The notes under the pieces: generated by a model
What the model saw: only the letters and a program-made list of their open reading frames with translations
What the model was told of the DNA's origin: nothing
The model's database searches: none
Assembly (NCBI RefSeq): GCF_017573505.1
Contig: NZ_JAGEOJ010000008.1
Span: forward strand, 186,001-250,000
Reading direction: 5' to 3'
Length of the DNA: 64,000 nucleotides
Source: Actinomadura barringtoniae
GTDB taxonomy: Bacteria > Actinomycetota > Actinomycetes > Streptosporangiales > Streptosporangiaceae
Translations under genes and position numbers: made by a program
In this document: positions 45,249-52,850 of the stretch, one piece after another
Layout: each line of letters starts with the position of its first letter
Position numbering within the stretch: position 1 is the stretch's first letter

Positions 45249-45480
45249 GGCTCGGACGATATCCGGCGTGATCGGTCTCGGCGATGGTGAGGTCGGTCGC
45301 GGAACGGGGCGCCCGGATCCAGGCCTTGCGGTCGAAGACGACCACGCCGACGGCGACGGCGGCCCACACCAGGGTGTACGTCCAGGCCTGGCGGGTGTCG
45401 CCGGCGCCCTCGGGCCACAGGTCGTGAACGTTGACGACGCCCTCGGCGGCGTGCGCGATCAAGGTGATGAGGACGCTTCC
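45235..45480 (-). pseudogene. C-terminal remnant of a CPBP-like membrane protein
   Basis: The frame ends in about 80 residues that look like the end of a CPBP (Abi/CAAX-type) intramembrane protease: GGSVLITLIAHAAEGVVNVH matches its last GS...H-A-A-x-x motif, followed by one membrane helix (WTYTLVWAAVAVGVVVFDRK). Everything upstream of about 45480 in the same frame is unrelated, with no start or ribosome site, and the earlier helices with the catalytic Glu-Glu are absent. Likely a decayed gene. It overlaps the start of the hydroxylase gene by 14 bp. Confidence 0.4.
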
Positions 45481-45618
45481 GCCGGTTCGGCGAGCAGGCG
45501 GCCGGGCCTGTGAACCGCATACCGAGGAGCATGCAGGGAGAACACCGAACGCGCCTCCTTTCGGCGCGAGTGTTCCCCCGAAAGTCGCACGAGAAGGCTC
45601 CGAAGGAAAGCCCGCCTC
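45481..45618. other. Non-coding stretch upstream of the DosR-like gene
   Basis: No supported gene. It contains a short hairpin, CGCCTCCTTTCGGCG, and, further on, the DosR-type box annotated separately. Otherwise nothing recognised. Confidence 0.4.
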
Positions 45619-45632
45619 GGGACGTTGGTCCC
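45619..45632. promoter_or_regulatory. DosR-box-like palindrome upstream of dosR-like gene
   Basis: GGGACGTTGGTCCC: perfect GGGAC/GTCCC arms around GTTG, 54 bp before the response-regulator start. The mycobacterial DosR consensus core is GGGAC-N4-GTCCC, so this is consistent with autoregulation. Confidence 0.7.
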
Positions 45633-45686
45633 TACCGGATCCGGGCGCCTCATGGTTAGCGTCTGTAGCGACAGCGAGGAGCATTG

Positions 45687-46364
45687 ATGACAGGCGCGAA
45701 CCCCGCAGGGCAGGGCCCCATCCGCGTGTTCCTGACCGACGACCACGAGGTCGTCCGGCAGGGCATCGCCGCGCTGCTGTCCGCCGAGGACGACATCGAG
45801 ATCGTGGGCGAGGCGGGCACGGCCGAGCAGGCGATCGCCCGGATCCCGGCGGCCCGGCCCGACGTGGCGGTGCTGGACGTGCGGCTGCCCGACGGCGACG
45901 GCGTCACCGTGTGCCGCGAGGTCCGCTCGGCGATGCCCGAGGTGGCCTGCCTGATGCTCACCTCGTTCGACGATGAGGACGCGCTGTTCGACGCGGTGAT
46001 GGCGGGCGCCTCCGGCTACGTCCTGAAGCAGATCCACGGTTCGGACCTGGTCGGCGCGATCCGCACGGTCGCCTCGGGGCAGTCGCTGCTCGACCCGCGC
46101 AGCACCACCCGGATGCTGAGCCGGTTGCGTGAACGCCGGCAGCACCGCGACCCCCTCGCCGGTCTGTCCGACCAGGAACGCCAGATCCTGGAGCTGATCG
46201 GCGAGGGCCTCACCAACCGGCAGATCGGCGAGCGGATGTTCCTGGCCGAGAAGACGGTCAAGAACTACGTGTCCAGCCTGTTCGCCAAGCTCAACATGAG
46301 CCGCCGCACGCAGGCCGCCGCGTTCGCCACCCAGCTCAAGACACGCGACAGGGATCTGCGCTGA
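45687..46364 (+). CDS. dosR: DosR/DevR-like NarL-family response regulator
   Basis: 225 residues. The receiver domain shows the Asp pair VFLTDDHEVV, phosphoacceptor Asp in VAVLDVRLPDGDG, LTSFDDE and YVLKQI. The LuxR-type HTH (LSDQERQILELIGEGLTNRQ, RMFLAEKTVKNYVSSLFAKL, RRTQAAAFATQLK) is nearly identical in pattern to Mycobacterium tuberculosis DosR, the hypoxia/NO dormancy regulator. ATG 45687 has GAGGAG at 5 bases. No DosS/DosT-type histidine kinase lies in the window. A DosR-type box precedes it, and another precedes the convergent acg-like gene. Confidence 0.93.
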   Translation: MTGANPAGQGPIRVFLTDDHEVVRQGIAALLSAEDDIEIVGEAGTAEQAIARIPAARPDVAVLDVRLPDGDGVTVCREVRSAMPEVACLMLTSFDDEDALFDAVMAGASGYVLKQIHGSDLVGAIRTVASGQSLLDPRSTTRMLSRLRERRQHRDPLAGLSDQERQILELIGEGLTNRQIGERMFLAEKTVKNYVSSLFAKLNMSRRTQAAAFATQLKTRDRDLR

Positions 46365-47397
46365 AGCTCCCCTTCAGCGCCCCGTCCAGGGTCGTCTCCC
46401 GCCGATCGGCCTGATCGGACCGGTCTGCCTGATCGGACTGGCCTGCCTGATCTGCCTCGTCGTCGCCGGTCTGGTCGTCCTGCACGTCCGGTCCTTGACC
46501 GATGCCGAGGCGCAGCATCAGCTGCGGGTGGTCGCCGGCGGCGAAGCGCACCCGGATGAACTCCCGGAGCTCGGGGACCTCCAGCGCCTGCGCGTGAAAG
46601 GCCGCTGAGACGCCGTCCTCGGCGGTCGCGCGCAGCAGGAGGCGCTGCAGCGCCTGCCCGGCGCGCAGCCAGTCGCCCGCGCCGTCGGCGGACGTCGTCA
46701 GGATGCAGGCGACGCCGGTGGACGGCTCGTCCGGCCAGTCCACGGCCGGCAGCCGGCGCCCTTGCGCGTGGCCGTTGCCGTTCTGGTGGCCGTTGCCGTT
46801 CTGGGAGGCCGCCCAGCGGGCCACCTCTCCGGCGTACGAGGGGATCTGGCGGTGCACGTGCTCGGCCGCCATGGTGAGGGCGGCGAGCGCGCCCTTGGCG
46901 TGCGGGTCCACGATCACCCGGAGCGTCGCTCCTTCGCGCTGCGCCTCCTGCCGCAGCGCGGACAGCACCCATGCCGGCACCGGGCTGGCCTGAAAGCCGC
47001 CGCGGTGCGTGCGTCTTCGGCGGATCTGCCCGTACAGCCGCCGGTTCTCGGCCGCCTCGGGCAGGCGTACGCCCAGGTGGACGTCCGCCAGCAGGTTCGG
47101 CCGGTCCCGGTCGGGCAGCAGCCGCACGTGCGGTTCGTAGCCGAGCCGCCTGATCGCCACGCGCAGGGTGAACAGCGCCGCCCCGCAGCTGATCAGCATC
47201 TCCCGGCCCTCAGGATCGGACACGTCGAGCCGCCGTTCCGGATCGGCGCGGAGGCTGATCCGGTCGTTCTCCACGGTGAACAGCCACGGGCGCGCGTCGT
47301 GCACGGACGGTGCCCAGGCAGCGGCCTCGACCGCCGACCTCGCGTCCAGCGCCTGCAGATCCTGTTCCCCGCCCCGGCCGGGCGTCCGGTTCAGCAT
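46336..47397 (-). CDS. acg: Acg-like nitroreductase-fold protein
   Basis: 353 residues of the Acg/nitroreductase family, a hallmark of the DosR regulon (Rv2032 type). Seen: VEAAAWAPSVHDARPWLF, LISCGAALFTLRVAIRRLGY, RRTHRGGFQASPVPAWVL, and a late LRAGQALQRLLLRATAEDGV. Acg proteins bind FMN in a closed site without clear reductase activity. Two unusual additions: a QNGNGHQNGNGH insert encoded by an 18-bp tandem repeat (46768-46803) and an Asp/Gln-rich C-terminal tail with SDQADR repeats. ATG 47397 has TTGAGG upstream. The 3' end overlaps the dosR-like gene by 29 bp, convergently. Confidence 0.9.
   Translation of the reverse strand: MLNRTPGRGGEQDLQALDARSAVEAAAWAPSVHDARPWLFTVENDRISLRADPERRLDVSDPEGREMLISCGAALFTLRVAIRRLGYEPHVRLLPDRDRPNLLADVHLGVRLPEAAENRRLYGQIRRRRTHRGGFQASPVPAWVLSALRQEAQREGATLRVIVDPHAKGALAALTMAAEHVHRQIPSYAGEVARWAASQNGNGHQNGNGHAQGRRLPAVDWPDEPSTGVACILTTSADGAGDWLRAGQALQRLLLRATAEDGVSAAFHAQALEVPELREFIRVRFAAGDHPQLMLRLGIGQGPDVQDDQTGDDEADQAGQSDQADRSDQADRRETTLDGALKGSFSADPCRVS
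46768..46803. repeat. 18-bp perfect tandem repeat inside acg-like gene
   Basis: GTGGCCGTTGCCGTTCTG at 46768-46785 and 46786-46803, in frame, encoding the QNGNGH duplication. Confidence 0.85.
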
Positions 47398-47435
47398 CAT
47401 GCCTCAAGTTCAGCGCCGCGAGGCCGCGCGGCCCA

Positions 47436-47449
47436 GGGACGAAGGTCCG
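47436..47449. promoter_or_regulatory. DosR-box-like site upstream of acg-like gene
   Basis: GGGACGAAGGTCCG keeps 9 of 10 arm positions of GGGAC-N4-GTCCC, 39 bp before the acg-like start. A half site, GGGACC, follows at 47459-47464, about one to two helical turns further. Paired sites are usual in DosR-controlled promoters. Confidence 0.65.
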
Positions 47450-47556
47450 CAGAGGACAGGGACCTCCGGCACCACCCACGCGGTATGGGCATGATTCCGG
47501 CGCGGCGGGGTCAGGGCACATCCACTCTTACGGCATCAGCGATATCGGGAGACCCG

Positions 47557-48663
47557 ATGAAAGCGCATCTGGCAACCGTCGCCGCGGCCGCCTCGATCGC
47601 GGGCGCGCTGACCGGATACCTGCTCGACCCATCGCCGGGAGACGCCTCCGCGCGAGGCACCACGGCCATGGCGGCCGTCCCCCGTGCGGTCGCCGACGCA
47701 AGTGGGGCACGCGGGGCGCCCGGGACACGCGGCGCGCCCGGAGCACACGGCACGCCCGGAGCACGCGGGGCAGGCGGGGCACGCGGCGCGCCGGACTCGC
47801 TGCGCACGCGGCACGTGGCGCTGAACATGCCCGCCGAGGATCGCGCCAAGGCCGCCGCCCTCGGTTACAACCTCTTCGACGTGGACCCGGACGAGGGTGA
47901 GATCGCGTCACTGCCGGCGGGCGGCCAGGCGCTGCTGTGGGTCGGCAACACCACCTGCGGGGGCTTCGAGCTCGCCGACGACGCGTTCGCGCAGACCGTG
48001 AAGCGGCTGGCCGGCAACCCGCGCGTGTACGGCTGGTACCTGTCGGACGAGCCCAACCCCAGGGAGTGCCCGGACATCGTCGCCAAGATCCGGCAGCGCG
48101 CGGACGTGATCCACCGGTACGCGCCGGGGCAGAAGGCGTTCGCGTCGCTGACCGACTGGCCGATGACGCCGCTCGCGCCGTCGGCCACGCACCTGGACCT
48201 CATCGGCCTGGACCCGTACCCGTGCCGGGCCGACTCGGGCGGCGGCTGCGACCTGAAGGCGATCGACACGATGGTCGGCCAGGCGACCCGCGCCGGGTTC
48301 CCCAAGCGGATGATCGTGCCGGTGTTCCAGACGTTCGGCCAGTCGTGCAGCAGCGGCGAGAAGAACTGGAAGCTGCCCGCCGCCGCGCAGTTGCAGGCCA
48401 TCCTCAACCGCTGGGATCGGCTCGTCCCCTCCCCCGCGTTCGACATCAGCTACTCGTGGGGGCGGCAGGACGAGTGGGCGTGCCCGACGCTGAAGGACGC
48501 CGACGGCACGGCCGGTCACCCCGACCTCCAGGCGGTCATGAAGCGCCACAACGCACGCCGGACCAGCCCATCACCATCGACCACTCCGCCGTCATCGACG
48601 CCCTCGGCCCCGCCTCAACCGCCGTCCGACAAGCGCTGCGCGCCCGCCGGAACGCCCGGATAG
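47557..48663 (+). CDS. Exported glycosidase-like barrel protein with collagen-like Gly-X-Y stretch
   Basis: 368 residues. A hydrophobic N-terminus (VAAAASIAGALTGYLL) gives a signal or anchor. Residues ~50-80 are about ten Gly-X-Y triplets (GARGAPGTRGAPGAHGTPG and on), a collagen-like stalk. Residues ~85-325 look like a TIM-barrel glycosidase-like domain: YNLFDVDPDEGEIASL, YGWYLSDEPNPRECP with an acidic pair after strand 4, and HLDLIGLDPYPC. The C-terminus is a Ser/Pro/Thr linker (PSPSTTPPSSTPSAPPQPP). I cannot name the family or substrate. ATG 47557 has GGGAG upstream. Its promoter region also holds the DosR-type boxes of the acg-like gene. Confidence 0.8.
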   Translation: MKAHLATVAAAASIAGALTGYLLDPSPGDASARGTTAMAAVPRAVADASGARGAPGTRGAPGAHGTPGARGAGGARGAPDSLRTRHVALNMPAEDRAKAAALGYNLFDVDPDEGEIASLPAGGQALLWVGNTTCGGFELADDAFAQTVKRLAGNPRVYGWYLSDEPNPRECPDIVAKIRQRADVIHRYAPGQKAFASLTDWPMTPLAPSATHLDLIGLDPYPCRADSGGGCDLKAIDTMVGQATRAGFPKRMIVPVFQTFGQSCSSGEKNWKLPAAAQLQAILNRWDRLVPSPAFDISYSWGRQDEWACPTLKDADGTAGHPDLQAVMKRHNARRTSPSPSTTPPSSTPSAPPQPPSDKRCAPAGTPG

Positions 48664-48724
48664 TCGGCTACGGAGGGTAATTACACGGGTGTGGTTGTGA
48701 TCTTGAGCGGGTATCCGCCGTGGC

Positions 48725-49420
48725 ATGGGAGGTGAGACGGCGGAGCCGGACGGCGCCACGGTGGAGGCGTACGGGCTGTCGCTGGAGGGTTCGCGCGGCT
48801 GGGTCTACCGGGACGTGGAGTTCAGCGCTCGGCCCGGCAGGCTGACCGCGCTCGTCGGCGAGGCCGGTACGGGCCGTACGGCGCTGCTGCTCACGCTCGG
48901 CGGCCGGATGCGGCAGAGCGGCGGCATCGCGCTCGTCAACGGGTTCGCGATGCCCAGGCAGCGCCGCGAGATCCAGGCGGTCGCCGGGCTCGGCGTGATC
49001 GAGGGCGTGAACGACCTGGAGCCGAACCTCACGGTCGCCGAGCAGCTCACCGAGGCCCTGGAGATGTCGCTCGGCGTCTTCGGCTCGATGCGGCGCAGGG
49101 CCCGCAGGCAGGCGATCGCCGACTCGCTGGAACGGGTCGGCCTGGACGTCTCGCCCCGCACGCACGTCTACGACCTTCTGCCCGACGAGGCCCAGCTGCT
49201 GGGGGCCGCGCTCGCGCTGGTCGGCGATCCCGAGCTGCTGCTCCTGGACGACGTGGATGCCGGTCTGTCGGAGGAACGGCGCTACGAGCTGTGGCAGCGG
49301 CTGAACGCGATCGCCGGCCAGGGCGTCACCGTCCTGGCGACCTGCCATGAGGCGGCCCGCGACCAGCCTCAGGCCGACGTCGTGCGGCTCCCGCTCGCCC
49401 GGGGGGAGCTGGCCCGGTGA
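48725..49420 (+). CDS. Degenerate ABC ATPase
   Basis: 231 residues, recognisable as an ABC ATPase but with altered catalytic motifs. Walker A is GEAGTGRTA, with Arg in place of the invariant Lys. The Q-loop Gln is not evident (GVIEGVNDLEPNLTVAE). The signature LSGGQ is replaced by LLPDEAQ. Walker B is LLLLDDVDAG, with Asp for the catalytic Glu. The H-loop His is kept (LATCHEA). ATP hydrolysis is therefore doubtful; it may bind nucleotide or act structurally. Its TGA overlaps the GTG of the YhgE/Pip gene by 4 bp, so the two are made together. Confidence 0.88.
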   Translation: MGGETAEPDGATVEAYGLSLEGSRGWVYRDVEFSARPGRLTALVGEAGTGRTALLLTLGGRMRQSGGIALVNGFAMPRQRREIQAVAGLGVIEGVNDLEPNLTVAEQLTEALEMSLGVFGSMRRRARRQAIADSLERVGLDVSPRTHVYDLLPDEAQLLGAALALVGDPELLLLDDVDAGLSEERRYELWQRLNAIAGQGVTVLATCHEAARDQPQADVVRLPLARGELAR

Positions 49421-51813
49421 GCCTGCCCTCGCTCACGCTCGGACGGCTTGAGCTGCGCCGGTTCTTCCGGGGCAGGCTCACCCGCGTCGCCGTCGCGGGT
49501 CTGGTGCTGCTCCCGCTGCTGTACGCGGGGCTGTACCTGTGGTCGTTCTGGGATCCGGCGAGCCGCTTCTCGCACCTGCCGGTCGCGATGGTGGTGGAGG
49601 ACCAGCCGGCCAAGGCCGACGGCAAGGAGATCCACGCCGGGGCGGACCTGGCCAAGGAGCTCCAGGACCGCAAGCTGTTCGGCTGGGACGTGGTCAGCTC
49701 CGAGCAGGCGGCCGATGGGGTCCGTTCCGGCAAGTACTACATGTCGCTGACCATCCCCCGCGACTTCAGCGCCCGCGTCGCGTCCCCGAGCGGTGACGGC
49801 ACGCCGTCCCCCGCGTACCTGAACGTGCACATCAACGGCGCCAACAGCTACATCATCTCCAGCATCGCGCAGCTGGCGTTCAACGAGGTCAGCGCGGCCG
49901 CCGCGCACAAGGCGGGCGAGGGCTACTTCGACAACATCTTCATGGCGTTCGGCACGCTCGGCGACAAGCTCCGCGAGGCGGCGGGCGGCGCGGGCAGGCT
50001 GGCCGACGGCGCGCAGTCGGCCCAGGACGGCGCCGCGCAGCTCGGGCAGGGCGCCGAGGAGGCCCAGTCGGGCGCGGGCAAGCTCGCGGGCGGCGCCGAC
50101 CGGGCCCAGTCGGGTGCGGGCAGGCTGGCCGACGGTGCGGGCAAGGCGCGCGACGGCGCCGCGACCCTGCATGACGGGCTCGGCGACGCGCGCCAGGGCG
50201 CGGGCAGGCTCCAGTCCGGCAGCCGCAAGCTCTCCGGCGGTCTGGACACCCTCGACGGCGGCGCCGCCAAGCTCGCCGAGGGCAGCGCCAAGGTCGCGGG
50301 CGGCGTCGAGAAGATCACCGGCCTCGTCGACAAGACCAGCGCCGAGGTCGTGCCGATCCTGCGCCGCTACCCGACCCTGATCCGTACCTCCGCGCTGGCC
50401 GTCGCCGAAGGTGCCGACGTTCTCGCCGAGGAGTCCGTCAAGCTCCCGCAGGAGACCCGCGAGGCGGTGGCACGGGCGGTCAAGGCCCGCGACGATCTCA
50501 AGGCCTACCTCGCCGGTCCGGGCAAGGACCTGCCGCCCAAGCTCAAGCGCGAGCTCACGCAGTCCGCCGACTCCGTCGTCCGCGTGGCCGGGTCGGTCTA
50601 CGCGTACGTGAAGGCCCACCCCAAGGAGCTCGCGCATCTCTCGGTCGACGCCCGCAAGCTGGCCGCGATGTCACGGCAGCTCGCGGCCATCCCCGACCTG
50701 GCGGGCATCGTCGTCGCCGCCAAGCGCCAGGTCGACAAGCTCAACAGCGGCGCGCAGCAGGTCGCCGACGGCGCGGGACGCCTCGCCGACGGCACCGGCC
50801 AGGCGCTGTCGGGCGCCGACCAGCTCACCGGCGGCCTGGGCAGCCTGCACTCGGGCCTCGACAAACTCAGCGGCGGTGCGGGCAGGCTCGGCAACGGTCT
50901 CGACCGGCTGGCCGGTGGCGCGAACGATCTCCAGTCGGGCCTCGGCCGGCTGTCGGGCGGCGCCGGGAGCCTGGAGTCGGGCCTCGGCGGGCTGGTGAGC
51001 GGCAGCGGCCAGCTCCAGACCGGCATCGGCGAGCTGGCCGGAGGCGCGGGCAGGCTGGCCGACGGCCTCGACCAGGGCGCCGAGCAGGTCCCCGGCTACA
51101 GCGCCTCCGAACGCCGCGACCGCGCGACCATGATGAGCGACCCGGTCCGCCTCGACCTCCGCAAGCAGAACACCGCGCCGAACTACGGCACCGGGTTCGC
51201 GCCGTTCTTCGTGCCGCTGTCGCTCTGGGTCGGCGCGATGATCACGTACATGCTGCTGCGCCCGCTCAACCCGCGCGCGCTCGCGGGGACCGCGCCCGCC
51301 TGGCGGATCGCCCTGGCCGGATGGCTGCCCGCCGCCCTGATCGGCGTGCTGCAGATGCTGATCGTCCTCGCCGTCCTGCGCGGCTTCTCCTTCTTCGACC
51401 TCTTCCGGATCGGCCTGCGCCTGGAAGCGGCTCACTGGTTCGGGCTGGTGGCCTTCCTGGCACTGGCGACCGCGACGTTCGTGGCGATCGTGCAGTTCCT
51501 GAACGCCAAGTTCGGCCCGATCGGCAAGGTGCTGGCGCTGGTCCTGCTGATGCTGCAGCTCACCTCGTCCGCGGGCACCTACCCGATCCAGACCAGCCCG
51601 GAGTTCTTCCAGAAGATCCAGCCGTTCCTGCCCATGCCGTGGGTGGTCCAGGGCATGCGTCACCTGGTCAGCGGCGGCGACCTCACCGCCGTGTGGAAGG
51701 CCACCCTCGTTCTGCTGACGTTCCTCATCGGAGCCCTCGCCCTCACTACACTCTCGGCGCGCGGCAACCGCATGTGGACGATGAAGCGCCTGCACCCGTC
51801 CCTGCGCCTCTAG
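49417..51813 (+). CDS. YhgE/Pip-type ABC-2 membrane protein
   Basis: 798 residues. One N-terminal membrane helix (VAVAGLVLLPLLYAGLYLWS), a large external domain whose start resembles the YhgE/Pip domain (LPVAMVVEDQPAKADGKEI), then ~350 residues of repeated GAGRLADGA and SGAGKLAGGAD heptad-like sequence, predicted to form a long helical stalk. Five or so C-terminal helices follow (APFFVPLSLWVGAMITYMLL to FLIGALALTTLSA). Relatives serve as phage receptors in Firmicutes (Pip, YueB) or as ABC-2 exporter parts. Coupled to a degenerate ATPase here, the transport role is uncertain. Confidence 0.92.
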   Translation: MSLPSLTLGRLELRRFFRGRLTRVAVAGLVLLPLLYAGLYLWSFWDPASRFSHLPVAMVVEDQPAKADGKEIHAGADLAKELQDRKLFGWDVVSSEQAADGVRSGKYYMSLTIPRDFSARVASPSGDGTPSPAYLNVHINGANSYIISSIAQLAFNEVSAAAAHKAGEGYFDNIFMAFGTLGDKLREAAGGAGRLADGAQSAQDGAAQLGQGAEEAQSGAGKLAGGADRAQSGAGRLADGAGKARDGAATLHDGLGDARQGAGRLQSGSRKLSGGLDTLDGGAAKLAEGSAKVAGGVEKITGLVDKTSAEVVPILRRYPTLIRTSALAVAEGADVLAEESVKLPQETREAVARAVKARDDLKAYLAGPGKDLPPKLKRELTQSADSVVRVAGSVYAYVKAHPKELAHLSVDARKLAAMSRQLAAIPDLAGIVVAAKRQVDKLNSGAQQVADGAGRLADGTGQALSGADQLTGGLGSLHSGLDKLSGGAGRLGNGLDRLAGGANDLQSGLGRLSGGAGSLESGLGGLVSGSGQLQTGIGELAGGAGRLADGLDQGAEQVPGYSASERRDRATMMSDPVRLDLRKQNTAPNYGTGFAPFFVPLSLWVGAMITYMLLRPLNPRALAGTAPAWRIALAGWLPAALIGVLQMLIVLAVLRGFSFFDLFRIGLRLEAAHWFGLVAFLALATATFVAIVQFLNAKFGPIGKVLALVLLMLQLTSSAGTYPIQTSPEFFQKIQPFLPMPWVVQGMRHLVSGGDLTAVWKATLVLLTFLIGALALTTLSARGNRMWTMKRLHPSLRL

Positions 51814-52850
51814 AGCTTGAACCTCAGCCCAAGCCCCCGGTGCCCGCCGGGCGTCAGCACATTGCCGTCGACCCGTACCGGGAACGGCGCGGACAGCAAC
51901 CCAAGGTCGGCGAACGAGGCGTCCTCGACGTCCTCGACCATCGCCTCGTTCGGCAGGCTGCACGCCAGCTGCCCCGAGATGTCCATCAGCAGATGCGGAT
52001 ACGTAGGGACATCAAACGCCCTCGCCAGCTCCACGATCCGCAGGAACGGCGTGATCCCCCCGACCCGCACCACGTTCGGCTGCACGATGTCGCACGCGCC
52101 CGCCACCAGCAGATCGCGGAACTCATACGTCGTATAGGTGTTCTCGCCCAAGGCGACCGGCACGTCCACGCTGGCCCGCAACCGCGCATAAGCGTTGATG
52201 TCCGCCGCCGGAATCGGCTCCTCGATCCAGTACGGGTCGTACGGCCGCAACGCGTCGATCGACCGCAGCGCGCTGGGCAGATCCCACAGCTGGTTGGCGT
52301 CCAGCATCAGCTTCGCACCAGGTCCCATGACCTCGCGCACGGCCGCCACCCGCACCACGTCATCGGGCCGCCCCACCTTGATCTTCACGGCGGTCAGCCC
52401 GCGAGCCGACCACCGTTCGGCCTGGGCGACCAGCTCCTTCAGCGTGTAGTGCCGGTTGACCCCGCTCCCGTAGACCTCGACGCTGTCCCGCCGCCGCCCG
52501 AGCGTGTCCACCAGCCCGCCGACCGCCCGCAGGTCCCACAACGCGAGATCCAGAGCCGCGAGGGCAGTGGTCGTGAGCCCGCCCCGTCCAGCCTCGTGCA
52601 GCCGCCACCACAGCTCGTCGAAAACGACCTCCGGATGCGCGGGCAGCCCTAGAGCAAGCTCCTTGATATCGGTCTCCAGCAAGGCATGCACCGCCGCCCC
52701 GCCGACCCAGGGAGCCCACGAGAATCCAACTCCCGTCTCCCCTTCATCCGTGGTCACCTCGGTCACCACAACATGAATGTGGGTCATCTCGGGGCTCCAC
52801 GGCCGGGCCATCGGAACCCGGTGCAGCGTGCTCCGCAGCCCGGCGATCAC
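51810..52850 (-). CDS. Enolase-superfamily (mandelate racemase/muconate type) dehydratase
   Basis: 346 residues. Catalytic Lys in AVKIKVG (KxK) near residue 165, metal ligands in LMLDANQLW (Asp), YWIEEPIPA (Glu) and VALGENTY (Glu), and DISGQ near the end; TYPHLLMDISG supplies a His as second base. The fold removes water from sugar acids after abstracting the alpha proton. Coupled by 4 bp to the KDG-dehydratase-like gene, so a galactarate-, glucarate- or aldonate-type substrate is likely. Its stop overlaps the convergent Pip gene by 4 bp. Confidence 0.92.
   Translation of the reverse strand: MIAGLRSTLHRVPMARPWSPEMTHIHVVVTEVTTDEGETGVGFSWAPWVGGAAVHALLETDIKELALGLPAHPEVVFDELWWRLHEAGRGGLTTTALAALDLALWDLRAVGGLVDTLGRRRDSVEVYGSGVNRHYTLKELVAQAERWSARGLTAVKIKVGRPDDVVRVAAVREVMGPGAKLMLDANQLWDLPSALRSIDALRPYDPYWIEEPIPAADINAYARLRASVDVPVALGENTYTTYEFRDLLVAGACDIVQPNVVRVGGITPFLRIVELARAFDVPTYPHLLMDISGQLACSLPNEAMVEDVEDASFADLGLLSAPFPVRVDGNVLTPGGHRGLGLRFKL

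Noticed and set aside
47511..47911. Antisense open frames over the collagen-like region
   Set aside because: Pro/Ala/Arg repeats are the mirror of the Gly-X-Y codons; no support as genes.
49417..51813. Prophage or phage-resistance island around the Pip (phage infection protein) gene
   Set aside because: The family name comes from a phage receptor; no phage structural, integrase or att features are nearby.
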